NCBI RefSeq assembly: GCF_025362475.1
Contig: NZ_JANYGH010000053.1
Coordinates: 1-52,238, forward strand
Reading direction: 5' to 3'
DNA: 52,238 bases
Source: Mucilaginibacter sp.
GTDB taxonomy: Bacteria > Bacteroidota > Bacteroidia > Sphingobacteriales > Sphingobacteriaceae
Position 1 is the stretch's first letter. Every line of letters starts with the position of its first letter. Shown one piece after another: positions 24,877-32,963 of this stretch. A program made the translations under genes and the position numbers. The notes beneath the pieces were generated by a model, which was not told the origin of the DNA, searched no databases, and saw only the letters and a list, made by a program, of their open reading frames with translations.

Positions 24877-26172
24877 ATGAGCTTAATAATTGACGTACAC
24901 GCCCGCCAGATTTTAGATTCGCGCGGTAACCCTACTATCGAAGTAGAAGTATTAACTGAGAATGGTGCATTCGGTCGCGCCGCGGTACCTTCAGGTGCAT
25001 CAACCGGTATACACGAGGCTGTTGAACTTCGCGATGATGATAAAACAAAATACATGGGTAAAGGCGTGTTAAAGGCCGTTGCCAACGTAAATGACATTTT
25101 AGCTCCTGAATTAAAAGGTATTGATGTTTTTGACCAAAACACCATTGATGCGTTAATGATTGAGATTGATGGCACCGAAAACAAAGGTAAAATTGGCGCT
25201 AACGCTATATTAGGTGTTTCTTTAGCAGTTGCAAAAGCAGCAGCACAGGAAAGCCGCCAGCCTTTATACCGCTACATTGGTGGTGTAAATGCAAACACAT
25301 TGCCTATCCCGATGATGAATATCGTTAACGGTGGTTCACACTCTGATGCTCCTATCGCTTTCCAGGAATTTATGATCATGCCGGTTGGCGCGCCATCTTT
25401 TTCTGAAGCATTACGTTGGGGTACCGAAGTATTCCACAATCTGAAAAAGATCCTTCACGATCGTGGCTTATCTACAGCTGTAGGTGACGAAGGTGGTTTT
25501 GCTCCAACTTTTGACAGCACTGAAGATGGTGTTGAAACTATTTTAAAAGCTATTGAAAAAGCTGGTTACAAAGCTGGCGAAGATATTTTTATCGCGTTTG
25601 ACTGTGCTGCTTCTGAGTTTTACAAAGATGGCAAATACGATTACACTAAGTTTGAAGGCGAAAAAGGTGCTATCCGCACCAGCGCTCAGCAAGCTGATTA
25701 CCTTGCAGAACTTGTAGCTAAATACCCTGTTATTTCGATAGAAGACGGTATGGCTGAGGATGATTGGGATGGCTGGAAAATTTTAACCGAAAAGCTTGGT
25801 AAAACTGTGCAGCTGGTAGGTGATGATTTATTTGTTACCAACACCAAACGTTTACAACGCGGTATTAACGAAGATACAGCAAACTCTATATTGGTTAAAG
25901 TAAACCAGATTGGTTCGTTAACCGAAACCATTAACGCGGTAACTTTGGCGCAAACTAATGGCTATACCTCTGTAATGAGTCACCGTTCTGGCGAAACTGA
26001 AGATGCAACCATTGCTGATTTAGCTGTAGCATTAAATTGCGGTCAGATCAAAACCGGTTCGGCTTCACGTTCAGACAGGATCGCTAAATACAACCAATTG
26101 CTTCGTATTGAAGAAGAATTAGGCAGCAATGCAAAATTCATTGGTAAAGATTTTAAATTCTACAAAAAATAA
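24877..26172 (+). CDS. eno: Enolase (phosphopyruvate hydratase)
   Basis: A 431-residue enolase converting 2-phosphoglycerate to phosphoenolpyruvate. N-terminal HARQILDSRGNPTIEVEV, SGASTGIHEAVELRD, the GDEGGFAP loop with the catalytic Glu, the metal ligands in AFDCAASEF, SIEDGMAEDDWDGW and GDDLFVTN, the catalytic Lys in ILVKVNQIGSLTET, and SHRSGETED are all present. Length is normal. A terminator follows. It is probably strongly expressed. Confidence 0.98.
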   Translation: MSLIIDVHARQILDSRGNPTIEVEVLTENGAFGRAAVPSGASTGIHEAVELRDDDKTKYMGKGVLKAVANVNDILAPELKGIDVFDQNTIDALMIEIDGTENKGKIGANAILGVSLAVAKAAAQESRQPLYRYIGGVNANTLPIPMMNIVNGGSHSDAPIAFQEFMIMPVGAPSFSEALRWGTEVFHNLKKILHDRGLSTAVGDEGGFAPTFDSTEDGVETILKAIEKAGYKAGEDIFIAFDCAASEFYKDGKYDYTKFEGEKGAIRTSAQQADYLAELVAKYPVISIEDGMAEDDWDGWKILTEKLGKTVQLVGDDLFVTNTKRLQRGINEDTANSILVKVNQIGSLTETINAVTLAQTNGYTSVMSHRSGETEDATIADLAVALNCGQIKTGSASRSDRIAKYNQLLRIEEELGSNAKFIGKDFKFYKK

Positions 26173-26184
26173 TTTAACCTTATT

Positions 26185-26220
26185 AAAGAGCCATCTGCAT
26201 AAAACAGATGGCTCTTTTTT
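26185..26220 (+). terminator. Rho-independent terminator of eno
   Basis: aaagagccatctg pairs with cagatggctctttttt around a 7-base loop, followed by a T run. Confidence 0.9.
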
Positions 26221-26311
26221 ATTTAAACCTATATATCAACCACAGTATTTTCGGTTGATAATTAAAGTAACTCCTGTTACGTTATATACTAATACCAGTA
26301 ATTGAATTTTG

Positions 26312-26842
26312 ATGAATAAGAAAAGGATTTCGCGCGGATTGGGTTTATTGTTGCTTTTAGCTTTCGTTATTGGTTTTGACAGGGTTACAAAAATATATGT
26401 TAGGGATCATATCCATTTTTCTATCGTGATCACCGTTATAAAGGATTTTTTAACCATTACCAGGGTTGAAAATACCGGCGCGTTTTTAAGCCTGGGTACT
26501 TCTCTTCAAAACCCATGGCGCTTTATAATTCTCAACCTTTTACCGGCGATAGCACTTGTTTGGGGTTTACTTTATGTATTAATTAAACCTAATCTGCACT
26601 TGCTCAACCAGGTTGGTATTATAACCATTTTGGCTGGTGGTATGGGCAACCTGTATGACAGGGCTGTTTACGGAAGCGTAACCGATTTTGTACATATGAA
26701 TTTCGGCATTTTTGAAACAGGCATATTTAACATAGCCGATGTAGCCATCATGATTGGTGTAGGCATATTACTGTTAAACGCTTATTTACGTGAGCGTGAT
26801 GAGAAGAAACAGGCTTCGGACGAGAAACCGGTTACGGTTTAA
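26312..26842 (+). CDS. lspA: Lipoprotein signal peptidase II
   Basis: A 176-residue inner-membrane aspartyl protease that removes signal peptides from diacylglyceryl-modified prolipoproteins. Four membrane spans are visible; the conserved blocks GFDRVTK (Asp23), RVENTGAF, AGGMGNLYDR, the catalytic Asp125 in GSVTDFVH and Asp143 in FNIADVAI are present. A TTG codon precedes ATG 26312 directly; ATG is preferred. The C-terminal tail is charged (RERDEKKQASDEK). It serves the many lipoproteins of this phylum. Confidence 0.96.
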   Translation: MNKKRISRGLGLLLLLAFVIGFDRVTKIYVRDHIHFSIVITVIKDFLTITRVENTGAFLSLGTSLQNPWRFIILNLLPAIALVWGLLYVLIKPNLHLLNQVGIITILAGGMGNLYDRAVYGSVTDFVHMNFGIFETGIFNIADVAIMIGVGILLLNAYLRERDEKKQASDEKPVTV

Positions 26843-26944
26843 GTATCTATTCCCCTTTGCACATCTGGAAGCTGAGGTTACATACCCAAACAGCTTCCTG
26901 AACCTGCATATTTGCACAGCCAATATTATCTAAGATTAAAACTG

Positions 26945-26952
26945 TATCTTTG
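26945..26952 (+). promoter_or_regulatory. -7 promoter element of the DEAD-box helicase gene
   Basis: TATCTTTG fits TAnnTTTG; it gives a leader of about 100 bases that contains cacatctg words before ATG 27057. Confidence 0.5.
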
Positions 26953-27056
26953 CAGAAATTTAATGCCTTAATTAAAACATGAGGACATTAGCAATCTATA
27001 ATATTACCAGCACATCTGCACATCTGAAATTTGCACATCTGCACATTTAAAGAATC

Positions 27057-28382
27057 ATGTCATTCGAAAATTTAAAATTGATTGAGCCTCTCCTCAAGGC
27101 CTTAAAAACTGAGGGATATACAACCCCAACTCCAATACAAGCGCAAGCTATTCCTATTGTACTAAACCATCGCGACCTGTTGGGATGCGCGCAAACAGGT
27201 ACCGGTAAAACGGCTGCATTTGCACTACCTACCTTACAGTTGTTGTACGAGGATAGGATGGCTCATAAAGAGCAAAAAACCATCAAGGCTTTGGTTTTAA
27301 CACCAACCCGTGAGCTGGCCATACAAATTGCCGAAAGCTTTACTGCTTACGGTAAAAATACCGGACTGAAAAACCTGGTTATATTTGGTGGTGTATCACA
27401 AAATCCACAGGTTGATGCCTTACGTCGTGGTGTTGATATATTGATAGCAACTCCGGGCCGTTTGTTGGATTTAATGAACCAACGCTTTGTACACCTTGAG
27501 CACGTTAAAATGCTGATATTGGATGAAGCCGACCGTATGTTGGATATGGGTTTTGTAAATGATGTAAAAAAGATCATTGCCAAAGTTCCTTCAAAAAGAC
27601 AAACGCTGTTTTTCTCGGCTACAATGCCTAATGAGATCCAGTCTTTGGCTAATACTATATTAACTAATCCGGAAAAGGTTGAGGTTACACCGGTTTCATC
27701 AACTGCCGATACCATACAACAGTCATTATTTTACGTACAGAAAAACGACAAAAAATCATTGTTGGTCCATATATTAAAAGACAAAGAAATTAAAACCGCG
27801 TTGGTTTTTACCCGTACCAAACATGGTGCCGATAAAGTGGTAAAAGATCTTGTGCGGGTTGGTATAACCGCCGAAGCTATTCACGGTAACAAATCACAAA
27901 ACGCGCGTCAGCGGGCGTTAACCAACTTTAAAAACCGTACTACACGTGTACTAATAGCTACAGATATTGCCGCCCGCGGTATTGATATTGACGAGCTTAC
28001 CCACGTTATTAACTACGAGTTACCAAACATTCCAGAAACTTATGTGCATCGTATTGGCCGTACCGGCCGCGCGGGTGCAAATGGCATAGCACTATCTTTT
28101 TGCGATGAAGAAGAGATCCTGTTTTTAAGGGATATTCATAAACTTATAGCTAAAGAAATTCCTGTTGAAGAAGAGCATCCATACCCTATGAGCCCTGTAG
28201 CCATGACAGCAACCTTAATGGCTGGTCAATCCAAAAAAGGATCGGGCAGCTTTAAACGCGACAGCGGCCGGGGCGGAAGTGGACGTAAACCATCAGGTGG
28301 CGGCGGCAGGCCGGCCGGTGGCGGAAGTCGCTCAGGTGGCAACGGTATGAGTGGTGCAAGCCGTTCTTCGGGCAGGAGGTAA
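27057..28382 (+). CDS. DEAD-box RNA helicase, RhlE-like
   Basis: A 441-residue ATP-dependent RNA helicase. Q motif TPTPIQ, Walker A AQTGTGKT at 45-52, PTRELA, the DEAD box (LDEADRMLDMGF), SAT (FFSATMP), ARGIDID and HRIGRTGR are all present. After residue 380 there is a Gly/Ser/Arg-rich tail of about 55 residues, an RNA-binding low-complexity region typical of cold-inducible RhlE-type helicases in ribosome assembly or RNA decay. The long leader would be consistent with cold-shock control but no specific element is recognised. Confidence 0.95.
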   Translation: MSFENLKLIEPLLKALKTEGYTTPTPIQAQAIPIVLNHRDLLGCAQTGTGKTAAFALPTLQLLYEDRMAHKEQKTIKALVLTPTRELAIQIAESFTAYGKNTGLKNLVIFGGVSQNPQVDALRRGVDILIATPGRLLDLMNQRFVHLEHVKMLILDEADRMLDMGFVNDVKKIIAKVPSKRQTLFFSATMPNEIQSLANTILTNPEKVEVTPVSSTADTIQQSLFYVQKNDKKSLLVHILKDKEIKTALVFTRTKHGADKVVKDLVRVGITAEAIHGNKSQNARQRALTNFKNRTTRVLIATDIAARGIDIDELTHVINYELPNIPETYVHRIGRTGRAGANGIALSFCDEEEILFLRDIHKLIAKEIPVEEEHPYPMSPVAMTATLMAGQSKKGSGSFKRDSGRGGSGRKPSGGGGRPAGGGSRSGGNGMSGASRSSGRR

Positions 28383-28519
28383 GTTATTGAGTTATTGGTT
28401 GATTAGGTTAAGTTGTTAGTTTTTTAGACTTAAATAGCCCAATCAACCAATAATTTGTTCAGCTGCCCGCTACTGAGCTTAAAAAATTTGTTTCCTTCAG
28501 AAAAAATAAATAGCTTTAA

Positions 28520-28843
28520 ATGAAAATCATAGAGCTCATATCAATGCAACGCCTCATAAGCCTTTTTAAGAATAAATTCTTTTTGGTTACGTTGGCTTTT
28601 TTAGTGTGGATGATATTTTTTGATAAGAACGATTTGTTCTCGCAGTATGAGTATCGCCACCAGGTAACTAAACTAAAGCAGGAACGAGATTTTTATAAAG
28701 CAGAAACCGACCAGGTAACCAAGGAACTAAACGAGCTTAGCTCGAATCCACAGCAACTGGAAAAATTCGCCCGGGAAAAATATCTCATGAAAAAAGATAA
28801 TGAGGATGTTTACCTGGTAGTACCGGAGAAAACGGAGAAGTAG
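28520..28843 (+). CDS. FtsB/DivIC-like septum formation protein
   Basis: A 107-residue single-pass membrane protein: short cytoplasmic part, span FFLVTLAFLVWMIFF (about 20-34), then a coiled coil (YRHQVTKLKQERDFYKAETDQVTKELNEL) and a short conserved end (QLEKFAREKYLMKKDNEDVYLV). This is the layout of FtsB/DivIC, which join FtsQ and FtsL in the divisome. An internal ATG at 28544 is an alternative start. A terminator follows. Confidence 0.88.
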   Translation: MKIIELISMQRLISLFKNKFFLVTLAFLVWMIFFDKNDLFSQYEYRHQVTKLKQERDFYKAETDQVTKELNELSSNPQQLEKFAREKYLMKKDNEDVYLVVPEKTEK

Positions 28844-28873
28844 AATCAAGAGTTTAGAGTCAAGATATAAGAT

Positions 28874-28907
28874 AGCGATAGGTTTAGACCTGTCGCTTTT
28901 TTTGTGA
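28874..28907 (+). terminator. Terminator of the FtsB-like gene
   Basis: agcgatagg pairs with cctgtcgct (one G-U pair) around a 6-base loop, followed by seven T. Confidence 0.85.
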
Positions 28908-28930
28908 TAAAATATTTTGTGATAAAATAT
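28901..28930. repeat. 15-bp tandem duplication between terminator and DUF559 element
   Basis: tttgtgataaaatat occurs twice, exactly, at 28901-28915 and 28916-28930, starting in the T run of the terminator. Confidence 0.9.
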
Positions 28931-28945
28931 GAGGAGCAGGGGCCC

Positions 28946-28986
28946 GTGCGATTCCCTCCCAACGGGAGGGTGCAGGGAGGGGTTTC
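28946..28986 (+). repeat. Left inverted repeat of the DUF559 element
   Basis: Starts gtgcgattccctccc and ends gggaggggtttc; contains a 7-bp-stem hairpin with a 3-base loop. Exact complement of 29461-29501. Confidence 0.95.
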
Positions 28987-29008
28987 TGCAACATTAAAGC
29001 AAACGCTA

Positions 29009-29434
29009 TTATTTTAATAAATCCAGGTTAAAATCCTTAGGTAATTTAATAGAAAGATCACTCCTGATAATTTCAATTACTTTACTCTCAAGAGTTCTTA
29101 ATACATTAAACATATCGTTTTTCATTTCGGATTCTGTAAAACGTAAAAACTGTATTCCAAAGCTTTCTAATTTTTGCTGTCTTATTTCATCTTTGGCAAA
29201 TGCCTCTTCATTGTTGTGCGACATGCCATCAATTTCAATAGCCAGCATTAAATCCTTACAGTAAAAGTCAATTATATAATTGTCGATAAAGCGTTGGCGA
29301 TCGAAATCGAATCCTAATAGTTTATCATTTTTTAATTCATTCCACAATAATAGCTCGCCATCAGTCATGTTTTTACGAAGCTTGCGAGCCTGGGCTTTTA
29401 AAATTGGGTTGTATGGAATGATCTTTTTAGCCAT
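29009..29434 (-). CDS. DUF559 family endonuclease-fold protein
   Basis: A 141-residue protein of the DUF559 family, which shares the PD-(D/E)XK-type fold of very-short-patch-repair (Vsr) endonucleases. It opens with NPILKAQARKLRKNMTDGELLLWNELK (residues 9-35), followed by the likely catalytic core: FDFDRQRFIDNYIIDFYC with Asp56, then AIEIDGMSH with Glu67, Asp69 and His73, and later FGIQFLRFTESE. All usual conserved positions look intact. It is the only gene in a 556-bp unit bounded by perfect inverted repeats, and it is oriented like the downstream VWA gene. Nicking or cutting at the flanking hairpins is a hypothesis; the family has no settled function. Confidence 0.93.
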   Translation of the reverse strand: MAKKIIPYNPILKAQARKLRKNMTDGELLLWNELKNDKLLGFDFDRQRFIDNYIIDFYCKDLMLAIEIDGMSHNNEEAFAKDEIRQQKLESFGIQFLRFTESEMKNDMFNVLRTLESKVIEIIRSDLSIKLPKDFNLDLLK

Positions 29435-29460
29435 GGTAGTGCTGTTTTATGCCGCTTTAA

Positions 29461-29501
29461 GAAACCCCTCCCTGCACCCTCCCGTTGGGAGGGAATCGCA
29501 C
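29461..29501 (-). repeat. Right inverted repeat of the DUF559 element
   Basis: Starts gaaacccctccctgca and ends gagggaatcgcac. Exact complement of 28946-28986. Confidence 0.95.
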
Positions 29502-29584
29502 AGGCTCGCGCTTTTGAATAGCTATTTCTTGTTGTTTTTAGCTTCTAATTTCTTGATTCCTGACTCTAACCTCTTGATTCTAAC

Positions 29585-31669
29585 TTAAACCTCTCCTTCA
29601 CGCTTCCTTAAAAACCACTCAGCACTTAGTAATAGAAGTATCAGCACAAATAACCATTTTACATCAATAATGTCGGCATAATGTTTGTCTTCATACACAA
29701 CAGTTTTGATATTGTCATTCTTGCGGATTAGGTCTGCAAGCTGATTTATTTGAGAAGGTTGCAGCATTTGGCCTCCACTTTGTTTGGCAAGCGCGTTGAG
29801 CAGTTGATGATTGGCGGCGCTTTGGCGGGTTTCCAGGTTAAGGGCCTTTACAGTTAGCTGTCCGCTGGCTTTAAATAGGTTTTTGCCGTTTTGGGTTGAT
29901 GCATTGTAAGTGTATTCGCCAACAGGTAAGGTGCCAGCATCAAGTTGGTAGCTTTGCCCGCTGCGGCTAAACAGGAAGCTATAATTTTTGCTTGTTCCGC
30001 TTTTTAGGTCGATTTTAACATCGGGGGTGTTGATGAGTTCGAGGGCATCATTATAAAGTTCGGCGTTAAGGATTACATTTTCGCCTTCATCAAATATAGT
30101 ACGTGCCGGGTAAGCCCTAAAGCGCTGGCGGTTGGCGTTGGCGGTTAGGTATTGTACGGTTTGGCTCAACAGCTCATCTGTAGCATTGCGGTTGCCATAG
30201 TTTTGATATTCGGCTAATTGCCAGCGCCAGATGCCTTCACCGCTGAGCACAGCTGTGCGCCTGCCTGCTTCATCTCCAAATGCAAGTAATGGATAGGTGG
30301 TAGTAACAGCGCCAATTTTTTGTCGCAGCAAAATATTTGTTCCTGTTGATGTTCCGTAACTGCCAAAGGGTGCCAGTAGCGGCGGTAGTGTGGCAATCTT
30401 TTTACGGGACGAATCGGATAGGGTAAAGGCTGTAAAACCAGCTTCGGGCAGGGCATAAACTTCTTGCGTTTCACTTCGGCCCGCGCTTATTTTTACTACA
30501 TTTTGTTGGGCATTAAAAGCCGGCAGGTTACTTTGCGAACCTATGATGTACCAAACAGGTATTTTGCTTTTGGCGATGAAGTTTTTTACCGGTTCAATAT
30601 TACCTGCGTTTACCTGGTAAAGGATTATTAAACTATAATCTGCCAGTTTAACGCCTGCCATATCTGGTAGCGGCACAGTTTTTACTTCAAAGTTTTTGTT
30701 GGTTTCTATAGCTTGTTTAATAACAGTGATATCCGGGTGGGCACTTTGGTAAAGCGCCAATACCTTTTGCCGGGCATCCAACACATCTACATAAACAATT
30801 TCGGTATTGTTTTGGGTAGATAGCTCGTTTTTAACAGGGGCTATGCTGATGGTAAATTTTCTTAACCCTTTCTTATCTGCAGTTAATTTTATGGGGACAA
30901 GCTTTTTAAAATCAGCACCGGTTACTGGAATGGTTTGAGCGAAAACCTGTTTGCCATCTTCATTAACAGTTAGGCGCATGTTTTCGCCTTTGCTTTGATA
31001 GGCTGCCGTTAAAATCTCCACTTCAAAATCGTTGCCTAAAAAAGCGGTTTTGTTATAGTTTACATTGTCTATCAACAAATCGCGTTTGGCGGTGGTATCG
31101 CCCAGTGCAATGGTATAGATGCTGGTCTTGATGTTTTTGGCCTCGTATTGCGGATCGTCTCCCTGGTTATATACGCCATCGGTAGCCAAAACTAAAGCGC
31201 CTATGTTTTGATTTACAAATTTGTTATTCAGCTGGCGCAGGGCATTGGCAATATCGGTTTGTTTACCATTGAATTTATTGGAGAGGCCATTGTTCAGGTC
31301 TTTATCAAAATTAAATTCCTGTACATCGTATTTGTCACCAAGCTCCTGTTTCAATTTAGCCAAATCGGCAACGAATTTATCAGAATTGAAGCCGGGAGCT
31401 TTAAATGTGTTGATGGATGAGGAATTATCCTGCGCAACTAATACCAATGGTTTCTGCGGATCGTATTTTGTCGACTTCACTAATGGCGAAACCAACAGCA
31501 TCGCGACAAAAAATACCACCACTGCCCGGATAGCCGAAAGCCCGTATCTGAAATACTTGCCCAGGTTAACCGGTTGCCGGTAAAGTAACCATGCGTACAG
31601 TGCCCCCAATACCAAACAGGCAGGCACCCACCATCCTGAAACCGAACCCCATGTTAGTGAAAATTGCAT
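29585..31669 (-). CDS. VWA-domain inner-membrane protein (BatA-like)
   Basis: A 694-residue protein with two N-terminal membrane spans (WWVPACLVLGALYAWLLY at 13-30 and SAIRAVVVFFVAMLLVSPLV at 45-64) and one at the C-terminus (WLFVLILLLLSAEWFL) followed by RKREGEV. Between them is a von Willebrand A-like domain with a MIDAS-like D81-N-S-S-S and LATDG, then beta-sandwich domains and a Rossmann-like region (LADYSLIILYQVN, PVWYIIGSQ). This is the layout of Bacteroidota aerotolerance-type/BatA-related proteins that present a large periplasmic part. Exact role unknown; no MoxR ATPase or other Bat gene is adjacent. Confidence 0.82.
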   Translation of the reverse strand: MQFSLTWGSVSGWWVPACLVLGALYAWLLYRQPVNLGKYFRYGLSAIRAVVVFFVAMLLVSPLVKSTKYDPQKPLVLVAQDNSSSINTFKAPGFNSDKFVADLAKLKQELGDKYDVQEFNFDKDLNNGLSNKFNGKQTDIANALRQLNNKFVNQNIGALVLATDGVYNQGDDPQYEAKNIKTSIYTIALGDTTAKRDLLIDNVNYNKTAFLGNDFEVEILTAAYQSKGENMRLTVNEDGKQVFAQTIPVTGADFKKLVPIKLTADKKGLRKFTISIAPVKNELSTQNNTEIVYVDVLDARQKVLALYQSAHPDITVIKQAIETNKNFEVKTVPLPDMAGVKLADYSLIILYQVNAGNIEPVKNFIAKSKIPVWYIIGSQSNLPAFNAQQNVVKISAGRSETQEVYALPEAGFTAFTLSDSSRKKIATLPPLLAPFGSYGTSTGTNILLRQKIGAVTTTYPLLAFGDEAGRRTAVLSGEGIWRWQLAEYQNYGNRNATDELLSQTVQYLTANANRQRFRAYPARTIFDEGENVILNAELYNDALELINTPDVKIDLKSGTSKNYSFLFSRSGQSYQLDAGTLPVGEYTYNASTQNGKNLFKASGQLTVKALNLETRQSAANHQLLNALAKQSGGQMLQPSQINQLADLIRKNDNIKTVVYEDKHYADIIDVKWLFVLILLLLSAEWFLRKREGEV

Positions 31670-31760
31670 ATAAGTTTACGTAGTACGCAATACGTTTTAC
31701 GTTCACCTGCAAAATGCGAAATTATTGTGAAATGATTGGAATTAGTTTTAAGGTAGCAGG

Positions 31761-31807
31761 TATTAAACAAGTAAGGCAAGCTTTTCGCTTGCCTTACTTG
31801 TTTAATA
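31761..31807. repeat. Perfect 21-bp-arm hairpin between fabG and the VWA gene
   Basis: Arms 31761-31781 and 31787-31807 are exact complements (tattaaacaagtaaggcaag onward) around a 5-base loop ttttc. It lies downstream of fabG and could stop transcription, but there is no T tract on the minus strand. Confidence 0.85.
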
Positions 31808-31809
31808 TA

Positions 31810-31911
31810 AGTCGTGCCGAACTTGTTTCGGCATCCCACATGCTAAGTGTAACGCATGCAGCTTACCTGTCCTGTGGGGTCCCGAAACAAGTTCGGGATG
31901 ACTTCGGTGTT
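31810..31911. repeat. Pair of gaacaagtt / cccgaaacaagttcggg repeats
   Basis: gtgccgaacttgtttcggca and, about 60 bases later, cccgaaacaagttcggg form two short hairpins sharing the aacaagttc word, a repeat type widespread in Bacteroidota gaps. The rest of the 31670-31927 gap holds nothing else recognisable. Confidence 0.7.
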
Positions 31912-31927
31912 GTTTTTAACTTAATTA

Positions 31928-32671
31928 CTACAACATTCCACCATCAACAGGGATAACTTGCCCGGTGATGTAGGTTGCCATATCTGATGCCAGGAAAACA
32001 CATGCGTTGGCTACATCTTCAGCTTCGCCGGCGCGTTTAAGCGGGATTGCTGCTGCCCAGCCTTCAACAACTTTAGGGTCCAGTACTTCGGTCATTTCGG
32101 TTTTAATGAAACCCGGCGCAACCACATTGGTACGTATGTTACGTGAACCTAATTCTTTAGCCATTGATTTGGAGAAACCGATGATGCCCGCTTTTGAAGC
32201 TGCATAATTGGCTTGGCCTGCATTGCCCTGTACCCCTACAACCGAGCTCATGTTGATGAACACACCATTGCGGTTCTTCATCATGATTTTGGAGGCTGCT
32301 TTGGTAACGTTGAAGATAGATTTAAGGTTCACGTTTAAAACATCATCCCAGGCCTCTTCGGTCATGCGCATTAGCAAACCATCTTTGGTTATACCGGCGT
32401 TGTTTACTACAATATGGAGGGTGCCAAAATCGGCTATAATGTCTGAGATCAACTTTTCGGCTTCATCAAATTTGGAAGCATCAGAGCGGTAACCCTTTAC
32501 CTGTGTGCCAAAACTTTGCAGTTCCTGCTCAAGCGCCTGGCCTTTTTCTACAGATGATAAATAGGTAAAAGCTACGTTGGCGCCGTGTTCGGCAAACTTT
32601 TCGGCTATTTTACGGCCTATTCCTTTTGATGCACCGGTGATAAGTGCGGTTTTTCCTTCTAATAATTTCAT
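31928..32671 (-). CDS. fabG: 3-oxoacyl-[acyl-carrier-protein] reductase
   Basis: A 247-residue short-chain dehydrogenase that reduces 3-oxoacyl-ACP with NADPH in fatty-acid elongation. The cofactor motif TGASKGIG is at 12-19, NNAG at 90-93, and the catalytic Ser142/143, Tyr156 and Lys160 (YAASK) are in place; the C-terminal GFIKTEMTE and ITGQVIPVDGGM are typical of FabG. It stands alone rather than beside acpP or fabF. Confidence 0.93.
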   Translation of the reverse strand: MKLLEGKTALITGASKGIGRKIAEKFAEHGANVAFTYLSSVEKGQALEQELQSFGTQVKGYRSDASKFDEAEKLISDIIADFGTLHIVVNNAGITKDGLLMRMTEEAWDDVLNVNLKSIFNVTKAASKIMMKNRNGVFINMSSVVGVQGNAGQANYAASKAGIIGFSKSMAKELGSRNIRTNVVAPGFIKTEMTEVLDPKVVEGWAAAIPLKRAGEAEDVANACVFLASDMATYITGQVIPVDGGML

Positions 32672-32934
32672 TTATGTACTATTTCGGGCGGTGAAGTTAG
32701 TTAATTATTGTGAAAAGTCCGAAAGTTGGAAAGTCCGGGAGTCGGAAAGTTTGAATTGGATAAAAGGAATTGCTGCAAGGTTTCATTGAAATTTATGCGA
32801 TCGTAAAGCTTAAAAATTAGCCAGTACTTAATGTTGACTATCAAAAGATTGCTTCAAAAAAGCAGGAGAAAAAAACTTTCGATCTTTTCTGACTTTCGGT
32901 CTTTTCTGACTCTCCGACTAATAAAAAATATCAC

Positions 32935-32942
32935 TACCTTTG
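32935..32942 (+). promoter_or_regulatory. -7 promoter element of purH
   Basis: TACCTTTG fits TAnnTTTG, 21 bases ahead of ATG 32964. Confidence 0.6.
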
Positions 32943-32963
32943 CGGCTCAAAAAATCACTGTAA

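Larger units (their letters stand above)
28946..29501. mobile_element. DUF559 gene enclosed by 41-bp perfect inverted repeats
   Basis: 28946-28986 and 29461-29501 are exact reverse complements over 41 bases, with a possible 4-base extension outward (one mismatch). Each arm contains its own hairpin ccctccc-gtt-gggaggg next to a cccctccctgca head, the head-plus-hairpin layout of REP sequences. The only gene between them is the DUF559 endonuclease; its start is 26 bases from one arm and its stop 22 bases from the other, so the 556-bp unit has almost no spare sequence. It sits between two convergent genes just beyond a terminator. That it moves or is spread by the endonuclease is my inference; no target duplication matching both ends was seen. 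Confidence 0.6.

Noticed and set aside
31654..31839. 61-codon minus-strand frame between fabG and the VWA gene
   Set aside because: It reads through the perfect hairpin at 31761-31807 and has no other coding signal.
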